Part shown: in pieces, positions 1 to 7,127 of the stretch
How the letters are laid out: each line of letters opens with the position of its first letter
Position numbering within the stretch: position 1 is the first letter of the stretch
Source: Clostridia bacterium
GTDB taxonomy: Bacteria; Bacillota_A; Clostridia; Christensenellales; CAG-138
NCBI GenBank assembly: GCA_017394605.1
Contig: JAFPXU010000098.1
Coordinates: forward strand, 1 to 12,400
Reading direction: 5' to 3'
DNA length: 12,400 bases
The notes under the pieces: generated by a model
Told to the model about the DNA's origin: nothing
The model's input: only the letters and a program-made list of their open reading frames with translations
Databases searched by the model: none
Translations under genes and position numbers: made by a program

Positions 1-36
1 CAGTCTGATTCTTTCGTAATATGGGATCGCATCCAT
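1..36 (-). CDS. 5' end of a leftward gene (12 codons visible), function unknown
   Basis: Only the first 12 codons lie in the window and read MDAIPYYERIRL. The start is well supported: on the minus strand an AAGGAGGTG ribosome site (42-50) sits 5 bases before the ATG, and a good promoter lies just upstream. The gene is divergent from the transporter operon, a position often taken by a regulator. The visible residues would fit the start of an XRE-type helix-turn-helix protein (aromatic residue, then RIR). They do not resemble a LacI-family start, which normally opens directly into the DNA-binding helix. Twelve residues are too few for a real identification. Confidence 0.6.
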   Translation of the reverse strand, partial: MDAIPYYERIRL

Positions 37-63
37 GTCGGCACCTCCTTGTGAAATGAACAC

Positions 64-91
64 AGTATAGCAGAGAGAACCCGTTTTGCAA
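64..91 (-). promoter_or_regulatory. Sigma-A-type promoter for the leftward gene
   Basis: Read on the minus strand, a -35 TTGCAA (86-91) and a -10 TATACT (64-69) are separated by 16 bases. The -10 lies about 28 bases upstream of the leftward start codon, leaving room for a short leader with its ribosome site. The match is to the general vegetative sigma consensus; no experimental support is available. Confidence 0.65.
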
Positions 92-304
92 AGGCTGAAT
101 ATGTAATCGTTTTCGCTCATTTTGCGCCATATTGTTTAGGATACTCTCCCGTTAATCGATATTGCCCCCTTTTTTCTGCTGATATGTGCGTCTTTTTGCA
201 TTTTTATCATGTTTTTCCGTTTTGCTTACATGTAACGTTATCTTTTGATTTGTGCGAATTAGATAAAGTTTTCTCGCATCTAAACCAAAAATTAGATTAT
301 GTGA
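92..304. other. AT-rich divergent intergenic region with no gene seen
   Basis: This stretch lies between the two divergent promoters. It is clearly more AT-rich than the flanking genes. I see no coding region with a ribosome site and no RNA gene. Two short overlapping palindromes occur, TTACATGTAA (226-235) and TAACGTTA (233-240). They could be part of a regulator site, but they are short enough to be chance in AT-rich DNA. Confidence 0.4.
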
Positions 305-333
305 TTGACAACAAGACCCGTTCGTGGTACTAT
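305..333 (+). promoter_or_regulatory. Strong promoter of the HAD-ABC transporter operon
   Basis: A perfect -35 TTGACA (305-310) is followed after 17 bases by -10 TACTAT (328-333). Transcription would start near 339-342. That places the 18-bp palindrome at 346-363 within the first 25 transcribed bases, where a bound repressor would block initiation or clearance. This promoter probably drives all seven genes to 8600, since no other convincing promoter or terminator was seen between them. Confidence 0.8.
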
Positions 334-345
334 AAATGCGTAAAT

Positions 346-363
346 AGCGCAAACGTTTGCGCT
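346..363. promoter_or_regulatory. LacI-family operator, perfect 18-bp palindrome
   Basis: The sequence AGCGCAAACGTTTGCGCT is a perfect palindrome centred on CG. It carries the CGCAAACGTTTGCG core typical of LacI/GalR-family operators (PurR, CcpA-like and sugar-responsive repressors). It begins about 13 bases after the -10 of the operon promoter and ends just before the AAGGAGG ribosome site of the first gene, the classical place for repression. No LacI-family gene is visible in the window. A near-copy lies upstream of hppA at 8792-8805. Confidence 0.8.
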
Positions 364-380
364 CGCAAGGAGGCGTACAA

Positions 381-1136
381 ATGATCAAGGCAGTCATGTT
401 CGATATGGGCGGCACTCTCGAGGATCTGTATTCCGACGAGAGGAATGACAAAGCTACCGCCCACGCCCTGTATGAGATTCTGAAAAGACACGATATAGAC
501 GTCCCATATGAGGCGGAGCCGCTTTGGGATATCGTTGGCGCAGGTATTCAGGCGTATAAGAAACATTCCGAGCTCACTTTGATCGAACTGAAGCCGGAAG
601 AAATCTGGTGCGACTGGGGGTTCAAAGACGTGCCGGTCGACCGCGAGAAGCTTGCCGAGATCAGCGAGGAGATCGCACATATGTGGGAGACCACTTTCTA
701 TGACCGTCGGCTGCGGGAACATGCCGCAGAGATGCTGAAGGCTCTGAAAGAAGAGCTCAACATGCACGTTTCCGTCGTCAGCAACACCGGAAGCCTTTTC
801 CAGGTATTCTCCACACTTAAAAACTACGGTGTTCGCCAGTACTTTGATGAGATCACGCTTTCTTCAATCGTCGGCTACCGGAAACCGCACCCCAATATTT
901 TCCGCATCGCCTGCGCTCAGGCCGGCCTTGATCCTTCCGAATGCGCGTTTGTCGGCGATACACTCTCCCGCGATGTTGTCGGTCCGCGGAAAATGGGATT
1001 CGGGCGCGTTTTCAAGATCAACTCGTTCCTGACGCCGCAGAAAGACATCGGCAAGTTCTCAGTCGAACCTGATTATCAGATCACCGACATCTACGATGTG
1101 TACACGCTGTTGAAGAAAGAGCGCGAACAGGCCTAA
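381..1136 (+). CDS. HAD-superfamily hydrolase, phosphatase-like
   Basis: This is a 251-residue cytoplasmic protein of the haloacid dehalogenase superfamily, most likely removing phosphate from a small organic phosphate. Motif I is FDMGGTL with the nucleophile Asp8. Motif II is SNT (Ser134). Motif III is Lys168 in GYRKPHP. Motif IV is GDTLSRDV (Asp193, Asp198). An alpha-helical cap of the C1 type fits between motifs I and II. The second motif-I Asp, the usual acid/base in phosphatases, is replaced by Gly10; DxGGT variants are common in uncharacterised HAD proteins, so activity is likely but not certain. The ATG at 381 was chosen because AAGGAGG (367-373) lies 7 bases before it; an upstream in-frame TTG at 357 falls inside the operator. 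As first gene before an ABC importer, it may process the imported substrate. The substrate is unknown. Confidence 0.85.
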   Translation: MIKAVMFDMGGTLEDLYSDERNDKATAHALYEILKRHDIDVPYEAEPLWDIVGAGIQAYKKHSELTLIELKPEEIWCDWGFKDVPVDREKLAEISEEIAHMWETTFYDRRLREHAAEMLKALKEELNMHVSVVSNTGSLFQVFSTLKNYGVRQYFDEITLSSIVGYRKPHPNIFRIACAQAGLDPSECAFVGDTLSRDVVGPRKMGFGRVFKINSFLTPQKDIGKFSVEPDYQITDIYDVYTLLKKEREQA

Positions 1137-1179
1137 TTTGATTCGCATCAGTTCAACCAATATTTACGGAGGTCCGAAT

Positions 1180-3054
1180 ATGGCAAAGAATAGATGGAAG
1201 CGTCCTCCGATGACGAAGGAAAGGTTGAAAAACCAGATCCAAAACGTGATCGGCAACCCGTTCAACGTGATCGTTCTGATTACACTGCTCATGCTGTTCA
1301 TCTTTATCGTCATCCCCCTTCTGACGATGGTGCTGAACACCTTTACCGTTACAAGAGGATCCGCCGAAATGGCAAGACGTGTCGACCCCGGAGTAATGCC
1401 GGGCGACTATTCGATCTGGGCATGGAAGTTCCTGTTCGGATCGGAGAACTTCGTTTCCACCGGTAACATGGGGCTTCGCGGGACACAGATCTATACGAAT
1501 CTTTTAGAGCCTCTGTTCCATTCGCTGACGATCGGATTCTTTGTCACCGTGATCTCGGTACCTCTCGGCGCTTTGATGGCGTGGCTGCTGGTCCGTACGG
1601 ATATTCCCTGCAAGGAGCTGCTGTCCGCGCTGATCCTGGTCCCTTACATGATCCCGTCATGGTGCAAAGCCTTGTCGTGGCTGAGCGTGTTCCGGACGCC
1701 GAAGTACGGCGGATATTACGGACTTCTGACAGGTCTCGGTATTCCGGTTCCGGAATGGCTGGCGTACGGGCCCATTGCGATCATTCTTGTAATGGTGCTC
1801 CATTACTACGCATTTTCATTCATTATGGTGTCCGGCGCGCTGCGTTCAATCAACTCCGAACTCGAGGAAATGGGCGAAATCCAGGGCGCCAGCAAAGCAC
1901 AGATCCTTAAGAGCATTACGCTGCCGCTGGTGCTTCCCTCCATCCTCTCGGCAACGATCATGACGATCAGCAAGTCCATCGGCACCTACGGTGTTGCGGC
2001 GCGTCTCGGCAATACGATCCAGTATTTCGTCATGGCTACGAAGATGAAGTACTTCCTGGAATCTCAGCAGACCGCTGCGGTCGGCTACATCTTCTCCATG
2101 CTGATGATCGCGCTGGCGGCCGGTACGATTCTGATCAATCAGAAACTGATCGGCACACGGAAATCCTATGCTACGATCGGCGGCAAGGGCACACGCTCGA
2201 ATCTGATTCCTCTCGGAAGTTCCAAGTGGCCGATGCTGATTCTGCTGACCGTATTCATCATTCTGGCCATGTTCATGCCGCTGTTCTTCCTCGTTATGGA
2301 ATCGTTCCAGATCGTCCCCGGCAAGGGATACCATCTCGATAACCTCACCCTTTACGCGTGGATCGGCAGTCTTGAAAATGCGCCGAACGAGCAGTTCAAT
2401 CAGTCCGGTCTGTTCCGCAATGTCGAATTCTTCCGTTCGCTGTGGAACACGGTTAAGCTTTCTATCCTCGGTTCTCTGATCACCGCCGTGTTCGGCCAGT
2501 TCTTCGGGTACATCACCACCCGCGGCAGAGGAAAATGGTACGGCAATGCGGTCGAGCAGCTGATCTTCATTCCCTACCTGATGCCGGGTGTTGCGTTCGC
2601 CGCGATCTACTATTCTCTGGCAAGCAACTATATCCCCTCTCTGGTCGGGTCGTTCATGCTGATACTCATCGTTTCCGTCGTCAAGCACTTCCCGTTTGCA
2701 AGCCGGTCCGGTTCATCGAACATGATGCAGATCTCCGTCGAGCTGGAGGAGGCGGCCACGATCAACGGCGCCGGGTTCTGGCGGAGGATCCTTAGTATCG
2801 TAATACCCCTCGCAAAGGGCGGTTTCCTGTCGGGTTTCCTCCTCTCCTTCATAAGTATTGCAAAGGAACTCGACCTGATCGCGATCCTGATGACGAATTC
2901 GGAAAACTACACCCTGTCGTTCCTGTCCTTTAACTATTCAAAAGAAGCAATGCCTCAGGTGGCGGATGCGATCTGCATCATCATCATTGCATTCATCCTG
3001 ATTACGAATAGAATTGCCGACAGGTTTGGCGGAAACGTCAGCAAGAGCATGTAA
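1180..3054 (+). CDS. ABC importer permease, two fused domains (FbpB/AfuB type)
   Basis: This 624-residue inner-membrane protein carries two binding-protein-dependent permease domains in one chain, as in FbpB and AfuB. The first half spans roughly residues 25-335 and the second roughly 345-624, each with about six hydrophobic segments. Each half has a cytoplasmic EAA coupling loop with the conserved glycine: one starts EEMGEIQGAS at residue 229, the other EEAATINGAG at residue 523. These dock on the ATPase encoded next. The start at 1180 is chosen for GGAGGT at 1168-1173, 6 bases upstream; an in-frame TTG at 1138 lacks this. The gene lies 43 bases after the HAD gene and 32 before the ATPase. 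Automatic annotation would say 'iron(III) transport permease'; the family also transports sugar phosphates, polyamine-like and phosphonate substrates, so the substrate is open. Confidence 0.9.
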   Translation: MAKNRWKRPPMTKERLKNQIQNVIGNPFNVIVLITLLMLFIFIVIPLLTMVLNTFTVTRGSAEMARRVDPGVMPGDYSIWAWKFLFGSENFVSTGNMGLRGTQIYTNLLEPLFHSLTIGFFVTVISVPLGALMAWLLVRTDIPCKELLSALILVPYMIPSWCKALSWLSVFRTPKYGGYYGLLTGLGIPVPEWLAYGPIAIILVMVLHYYAFSFIMVSGALRSINSELEEMGEIQGASKAQILKSITLPLVLPSILSATIMTISKSIGTYGVAARLGNTIQYFVMATKMKYFLESQQTAAVGYIFSMLMIALAAGTILINQKLIGTRKSYATIGGKGTRSNLIPLGSSKWPMLILLTVFIILAMFMPLFFLVMESFQIVPGKGYHLDNLTLYAWIGSLENAPNEQFNQSGLFRNVEFFRSLWNTVKLSILGSLITAVFGQFFGYITTRGRGKWYGNAVEQLIFIPYLMPGVAFAAIYYSLASNYIPSLVGSFMLILIVSVVKHFPFASRSGSSNMMQISVELEEAATINGAGFWRRILSIVIPLAKGGFLSGFLLSFISIAKELDLIAILMTNSENYTLSFLSFNYSKEAMPQVADAICIIIIAFILITNRIADRFGGNVSKSM

Positions 3055-3086
3055 CCTCATCGAACGGTTGAAGAAAGGATAATATC

Positions 3087-4244
3087 ATGAGCAAGATCGT
3101 ATTAAGCCACATTGATAAATATTACGGCGAAAATCACGTCCTGCGCGACATCAATCTCACGATCGAGGACGGCGACTTTATGACGCTTCTCGGGCCCTCC
3201 GGCTGCGGTAAAACTACCACTCTGCGAGTAGTTTCCGGGCTCGAAAAACCGCAGAAGGGTACCATGACCATCGACGACCGTCCGGCCATTGATGCAGACA
3301 AGGCATTCTACGAGGCTCCCGCGAAGCGCGGACTGAATCTCGTGTTTCAGAGCTATGCATTGTGGCCTCACATGACGGTCTTCCAGAACGTTGCGTTTGG
3401 TCTGAAAATCAAAAAGATGAAGAAGGCCGAAATCGAAGAAACGGTCATGCGCGCACTGAAGACCATGCGCATCGAGGAATACCGTGACCGTTATCCCAAC
3501 GAATTGTCCGGCGGTCAGCAGCAGCGTGTTGCCATTGCCCGTGCGATCGCATCAAGCCCGAAGCTTCTGCTGCTTGACGAGCCTCTTTCCAACCTCGACG
3601 CACGGCTTCGTATCGATATGCGCGCCGAACTGAAGCGTCTGCACAAGGAAACCGGCACGACGATCATCTATGTCACTCACGATCAGGTTGAAGCTCTGAC
3701 GATGTCCACCAAAATCGCGCTGTTCAAGGAAGGCGAGATCTCCCAGATTGACACGCCACTGGGCCTGTATACGAACCCGATCGATCTGCAGGCTGCGGAC
3801 TTCATCGGAAACCCTCGCATCAACTTCATCAATGCCAGAGGTTTTTACAACGGTGACACGCTGACGGTCAAAAGCGAGTTCGGCACCTATGTATATCCCC
3901 ACAACACGGTAAAGACCGATGAGGAGATCCCCGAGAACGAAGAATTCGACTGCATACTCGGTCTGCGCCCCGAAATGGTGGATATCTATACCGAGGATCC
4001 GCATCACAAGAATACGGTGGAAGCCAGGATCTACGCCAATCAGCCCGCAGGCAGTGAAACGCTTGTCACGCTCACCGTTGGCAGCACCGAATTCCTGGCA
4101 ATCCAGGTCGGTCTGGTAGAGTATGATATGAACCAGAAAGTATATATTGTCCTGCACCCCGGCCGTATGAATGTATATAGCAAGAAAACCGGACGTTTGA
4201 TTAAATATGCAAAAGCCAAGCATAAAGCAGGTATCGACGACTGA
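3087..4244 (+). CDS. ABC importer ATP-binding protein (FbpC/AfuC/PotA-like)
   Basis: This 385-residue cytoplasmic ATPase energises the fused permease. All nucleotide-binding motifs are intact: Walker A GPSGCGKTT (36-44), Q-loop Gln88, signature LSGGQQQ (140-146), Walker B LLLLDEP with Asp164 and Glu165, D-loop SNLDAR, and switch His198 in YVTHDQVEA. Between Walker A and the Q-loop there is a slightly extended segment. The C-terminal part, from about residue 240, is a TOBE-type regulatory domain containing the GLRPEMVDIY stretch. The length is normal for an importer ATPase with a TOBE domain. The ATG has AAAGGA 7 bases upstream. Substrate specificity cannot be read from this subunit. Confidence 0.95.
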   Translation: MSKIVLSHIDKYYGENHVLRDINLTIEDGDFMTLLGPSGCGKTTTLRVVSGLEKPQKGTMTIDDRPAIDADKAFYEAPAKRGLNLVFQSYALWPHMTVFQNVAFGLKIKKMKKAEIEETVMRALKTMRIEEYRDRYPNELSGGQQQRVAIARAIASSPKLLLLDEPLSNLDARLRIDMRAELKRLHKETGTTIIYVTHDQVEALTMSTKIALFKEGEISQIDTPLGLYTNPIDLQAADFIGNPRINFINARGFYNGDTLTVKSEFGTYVYPHNTVKTDEEIPENEEFDCILGLRPEMVDIYTEDPHHKNTVEARIYANQPAGSETLVTLTVGSTEFLAIQVGLVEYDMNQKVYIVLHPGRMNVYSKKTGRLIKYAKAKHKAGIDD

Positions 4245-4286
4245 CATACGAAGATAAACCGCAGACATGAGAAAGGAACGATACGC

Positions 4287-5528
4287 ATGAAAAAGTTTTT
4301 GGTACTTCTCTGTTCGATTCTTCTGCTCTTCACGACATTTGCATGCTCAAGCAACAATGGCGGAAACACCAATAATGATGACAACGTCGACTGGGAACAC
4401 ATGTCGATGGAAGAACTGTATGAAATGGCAAAGCAGGAGGGCGGCGTCGTAAAAATCTACGCAACTACCACGGACGCGGAAACTGCCCGCAAGAAAATCG
4501 CCCGCGACTATCCTGATGTGAACTTTGAGTTTGTTTCCTGCGACACCAACACGATTAAGAGTCTTTTGGAGCGCGACTATGATGCGAACAAGGTCAATGC
4601 GGACGTCGTTCTGGTTAAAGATGCTTCTGGTGAAATCTACAATGGCCTTGTTGCATACGACATCCTGAAGATTTATTACCCCGAAACAATCTGCAAGCAC
4701 ATTGATCCGGATCTGCTGCAGTATGGTCTGCCTCTGTATTCCACATTCAATCCCTGGTTCTACAGCACTCGCGACTTCCCCGACGGAGTGCCTATCACGA
4801 GCTGGTGGGACATCGTCCAGGGTTATAACGTCGACACCAAGTCCTATAAGGATGCAAATGGAAAAGACACCCAGTATTGGACTGTATATACCAAGGACAT
4901 CAAGGGTGCTTCCTACGCCGCCCTGTGGGCACAGTTGTTCGTTGACAGCGATCTGATGTTTGCACAGTACAAGGAACAGTACGGCAAAGACCTTGATATA
5001 ACCTACACCGATAAGCTTCAGAACGATACGTTCAAGAATCTTCCCGAGAACAACGCAGGCGTCGAACTGTTCTGGCGTTTTACACAGATGCAGACCTATG
5101 AGCAGGCTGATGGCGATGCTGTGGCGAACGCGGTGGATCTTTCCGTCAATGGCCCGACGATCGGTCTCTGCTCTGCCTCCAAGCTGGATAACCGCGACAG
5201 CAGCGGTATGCAGATCGGCTGGGTAACAGGTCTTTCTCCCTATACCGCGCAGAATGCGGCAAGCTATGTATATGTTGCAGGCAACTGCGATAACCCTGCA
5301 GGCGCACGTCTCTACATCAACTATATCATGGGCGGTGACGATGGTCAGAGCGGCTGCTATCAGACCTTCGATAAGCTCGGCCACTGGTCCGTGCGAGACG
5401 ATGTGGTATTCGAGAAATCTGGCGTTGAAGAGAAAGATGTCGGTCTGAAGGCTCCTGATATGAAAGAGATCTACAACTACTTCGTCAGTGTCCAGAGCTA
5501 CTGGGACCTCTGGACGAGTTGGAGATAA
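4287..5528 (+). CDS. Solute-binding lipoprotein of the ABC importer
   Basis: This 413-residue extracellular binding protein is anchored by a lipid on Cys20. The N-terminus has a KK pair, a hydrophobic core and a lipobox TFAC, followed by a Ser/Asn/Gly/Asp-rich linker. The mature part has the two-lobe layout of the iron/polyamine-type binding proteins: an early VVKIYATTT strand, a mid-protein NPWFYSTRDFP segment, and a late NPAGARLYINYIMGG segment. Iron-binding members (FbpA) carry a conserved Tyr-Tyr pair after the 'PIGL' strand in the C-lobe. Here the corresponding stretch reads GLCSASK (293-299), without tyrosine. This argues against iron and for an anionic organic ligand such as a sugar phosphate, as known for AfuA. 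The protein is longer than a typical FbpA/AfuA, with extra sequence around residues 190-260. Start supported by a GAAAGGAA site about 8-9 bases upstream. Confidence 0.9.
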   Translation: MKKFLVLLCSILLLFTTFACSSNNGGNTNNDDNVDWEHMSMEELYEMAKQEGGVVKIYATTTDAETARKKIARDYPDVNFEFVSCDTNTIKSLLERDYDANKVNADVVLVKDASGEIYNGLVAYDILKIYYPETICKHIDPDLLQYGLPLYSTFNPWFYSTRDFPDGVPITSWWDIVQGYNVDTKSYKDANGKDTQYWTVYTKDIKGASYAALWAQLFVDSDLMFAQYKEQYGKDLDITYTDKLQNDTFKNLPENNAGVELFWRFTQMQTYEQADGDAVANAVDLSVNGPTIGLCSASKLDNRDSSGMQIGWVTGLSPYTAQNAASYVYVAGNCDNPAGARLYINYIMGGDDGQSGCYQTFDKLGHWSVRDDVVFEKSGVEEKDVGLKAPDMKEIYNYFVSVQSYWDLWTSWR

Positions 5529-5556
5529 CGGGACCCGATCATCTGGGAGACGCAGT

Positions 5557-6099
5557 ATGACAAAGAAACAATCCAATCTGGATCGAAAACTGGATTCTTT
5601 TGCGCGAGTCACGTTTATCGGGGCAGACGGAAGGCCGAAAAGCGCCGTTTGGCTCTATGCCTTTATGCTCTCGATCCTTTTTGGACTCCTGTTCGTTGCC
5701 GCTTATCTCGCATTTGGATTCCTGTTCGGGAGAAATGCAGACGCCGGAATCGGCACAATCGTTTTGCATGCCCTGGTCAGTGCGGTTGCCGGCAGTATTC
5801 CCGCGATCCTGCTTGCCGTATTGTTAAAAAAAGAAAAAAAGGCTCTCACCGCGTATGCCTATGTGTGGCTGGCGGTACTGTTCGTGCTGTCGCTTATTAT
5901 GGGACTCCTGTTGTGTGACTGGAAAAGCGGCACCGGTTGGGCGGATTTTTTGACGCTAGCCACAATCGTGTACTTTCCTTCCCTTCTTGCTATTCTCATT
6001 GGCGGCATTCCTTCCTGGATTCTATACCGTCGGGAATGCAGGCGCCTGAATGAGATAGGCAGGCGCGCTTCAGACCGCCCGACCTATTACAATTCATGA
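5557..6099 (+). CDS. Small four-helix membrane protein, unknown function
   Basis: This 180-residue protein is not recognised as any named family. It has a charged cytoplasmic-looking N-terminus (1-28), then four predicted membrane segments at about 30-58, 66-90, 97-120 and 129-157. A basic KKEKK loop joins segments 2 and 3, and the tail is Arg-rich (158-180), so both ends are probably cytoplasmic. No catalytic motif is visible. The ATG at 5557 is chosen because GGGAG (5545-5549) precedes it by 7 bases; an in-frame upstream ATG at 5488 overlaps the binding-protein gene and would add a non-hydrophobic extension. It starts 28 bases after the binding protein gene, and the next gene starts 3 bases after its stop, so the two products are probably made together. 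Confidence 0.8.
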   Translation: MTKKQSNLDRKLDSFARVTFIGADGRPKSAVWLYAFMLSILFGLLFVAAYLAFGFLFGRNADAGIGTIVLHALVSAVAGSIPAILLAVLLKKEKKALTAYAYVWLAVLFVLSLIMGLLLCDWKSGTGWADFLTLATIVYFPSLLAILIGGIPSWILYRRECRRLNEIGRRASDRPTYYNS

Positions 6100-6102
6100 A
6101 TC

Positions 6103-7056
6103 ATGCTGGAAATATTCTTCTGCAACGTAGGTGACGGAGACTCGATTCTATTGCGGGAAGTGCGCTCCGGCACGGCGGTCTATAACGTCCTGGTCGACTG
6201 CGGCAGGCCGTTTCTTGAGCCAAAACAGGGTTCGCTCCGCAAAGAGGCGATTTATTATCTCAAAGCGCGCGGTGTGACGCACATCGACAGGATGTACCTT
6301 TCACATCTGCACATCGATCACATCGGCGGTGCACAGCGCATACTGAATGAGATCAACACCGACCGTCTCCTATCCCTGTATCTCCCGCCGAATGACGCAG
6401 GATGGGTCATGCCCCCGTTCGACTCCGTCGATAAAACAAAAAACGGACTTGTCCAGCTATTGAACGTCTTTCACGATGTAACGCGGACCGCGGCTCTGCG
6501 CGGGTGTGCGTGCGAGCCCGTCCGCCCCGGAATGGAAATACTGACCGACCGGCTTTCGGTAGAAACGATTCTCCCCAGGGAGCCGGTTATCTCCCTGCAG
6601 GCACGTGTGTTCGACGCTCTGTATCAGGGCGGACCGGTCGATGGGGATGAGTGGTTCCAGGCGGCGAAGCAGCGCAATGAGTCCAGCGTGATGTTGCGTT
6701 TTACCTATGCGGGACGCAGCGTTCTGTTGACCGGAGACCGGTTTGCGGCCGATTGGGAAAACGAAGCGCCTTTACACTGCGATGTACTGAAACTGCCGCA
6801 TCACGGCGATGAAAAATCCATGACAGCGCCGCTTTTGAATTCAATGATGCCTCACTACATGGTTATCTCGTGTCAGAACGACCCTACGGATAAAAAAGAT
6901 CGCCCAAATGCCGGGATCGTTTCTCTTCTGCAGAGCACCGGAGGCCAGGTTTTATGCACGGAAAACAAACCGCTGCCGACGAAAAAAGCTGCGACGTATA
7001 ACGGCATCTGCATCACAATCGAAGAAGATGGCACGATTTCATGTAGTACAGAATAA
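6103..7056 (+). CDS. ComEC-like metallo-beta-lactamase-fold hydrolase, soluble
   Basis: This is a 317-residue protein with the fold of the C-terminal hydrolase domain of ComEC/Rec2, but without the competence channel or any membrane segment. The N-terminal strand FFCNVGDGDSILL matches the ComEC-type 'VGQGDS' start. The metal-binding motif HLHIDH (68-73) is complete, TGDRF has Asp212, and LPHHGD (231-236) gives the later histidine ligand. An intact di-metal centre is expected, consistent with phosphodiesterase or nuclease chemistry, though the substrate is unknown. No signal peptide is seen, so it is likely cytoplasmic. There is no clear ribosome site; the ATG lies 3 bases after the stop of the membrane-protein gene, suggesting translational coupling. 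A stand-alone hydrolase of this type behind an ABC importer is unusual. Confidence 0.85.
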   Translation: MLEIFFCNVGDGDSILLREVRSGTAVYNVLVDCGRPFLEPKQGSLRKEAIYYLKARGVTHIDRMYLSHLHIDHIGGAQRILNEINTDRLLSLYLPPNDAGWVMPPFDSVDKTKNGLVQLLNVFHDVTRTAALRGCACEPVRPGMEILTDRLSVETILPREPVISLQARVFDALYQGGPVDGDEWFQAAKQRNESSVMLRFTYAGRSVLLTGDRFAADWENEAPLHCDVLKLPHHGDEKSMTAPLLNSMMPHYMVISCQNDPTDKKDRPNAGIVSLLQSTGGQVLCTENKPLPTKKAATYNGICITIEEDGTISCSTE

Positions 7057-7127
7057 CGAAGCATTTTCCGCCTTTGAGCGGGATGTGATAAACGGAGGAT
7101 CAAGATTACAATTCGAGGAGGATAATC

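Noticed and set aside
226..240. Overlapping palindromes TTACATGTAA and TAACGTTA as a regulator site
   Set aside because: Short, in AT-rich DNA, and not repeated elsewhere; chance is adequate.
1846..2688. 280-codon minus-strand open frame opposite the permease
   Set aside because: Low-complexity, charged translation with no motif; antisense to well-supported permease domains.
4347..5612. Long open frame (421 codons) on the minus strand opposite the binding-protein gene
   Set aside because: No ribosome site or family features; it lies antisense to a lipoprotein with clear signal peptide and family pattern. Long antisense frames are expected from the codon bias here.
7091..7112. GGAGG (7094-7098) and TACAAT (7107-7112) before the lipoprotein gene as a leader peptide or internal promoter
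   Set aside because: No usable start codon follows the GGAGG, no -35 fits the TACAAT, and a start from it would fall on the ribosome site.
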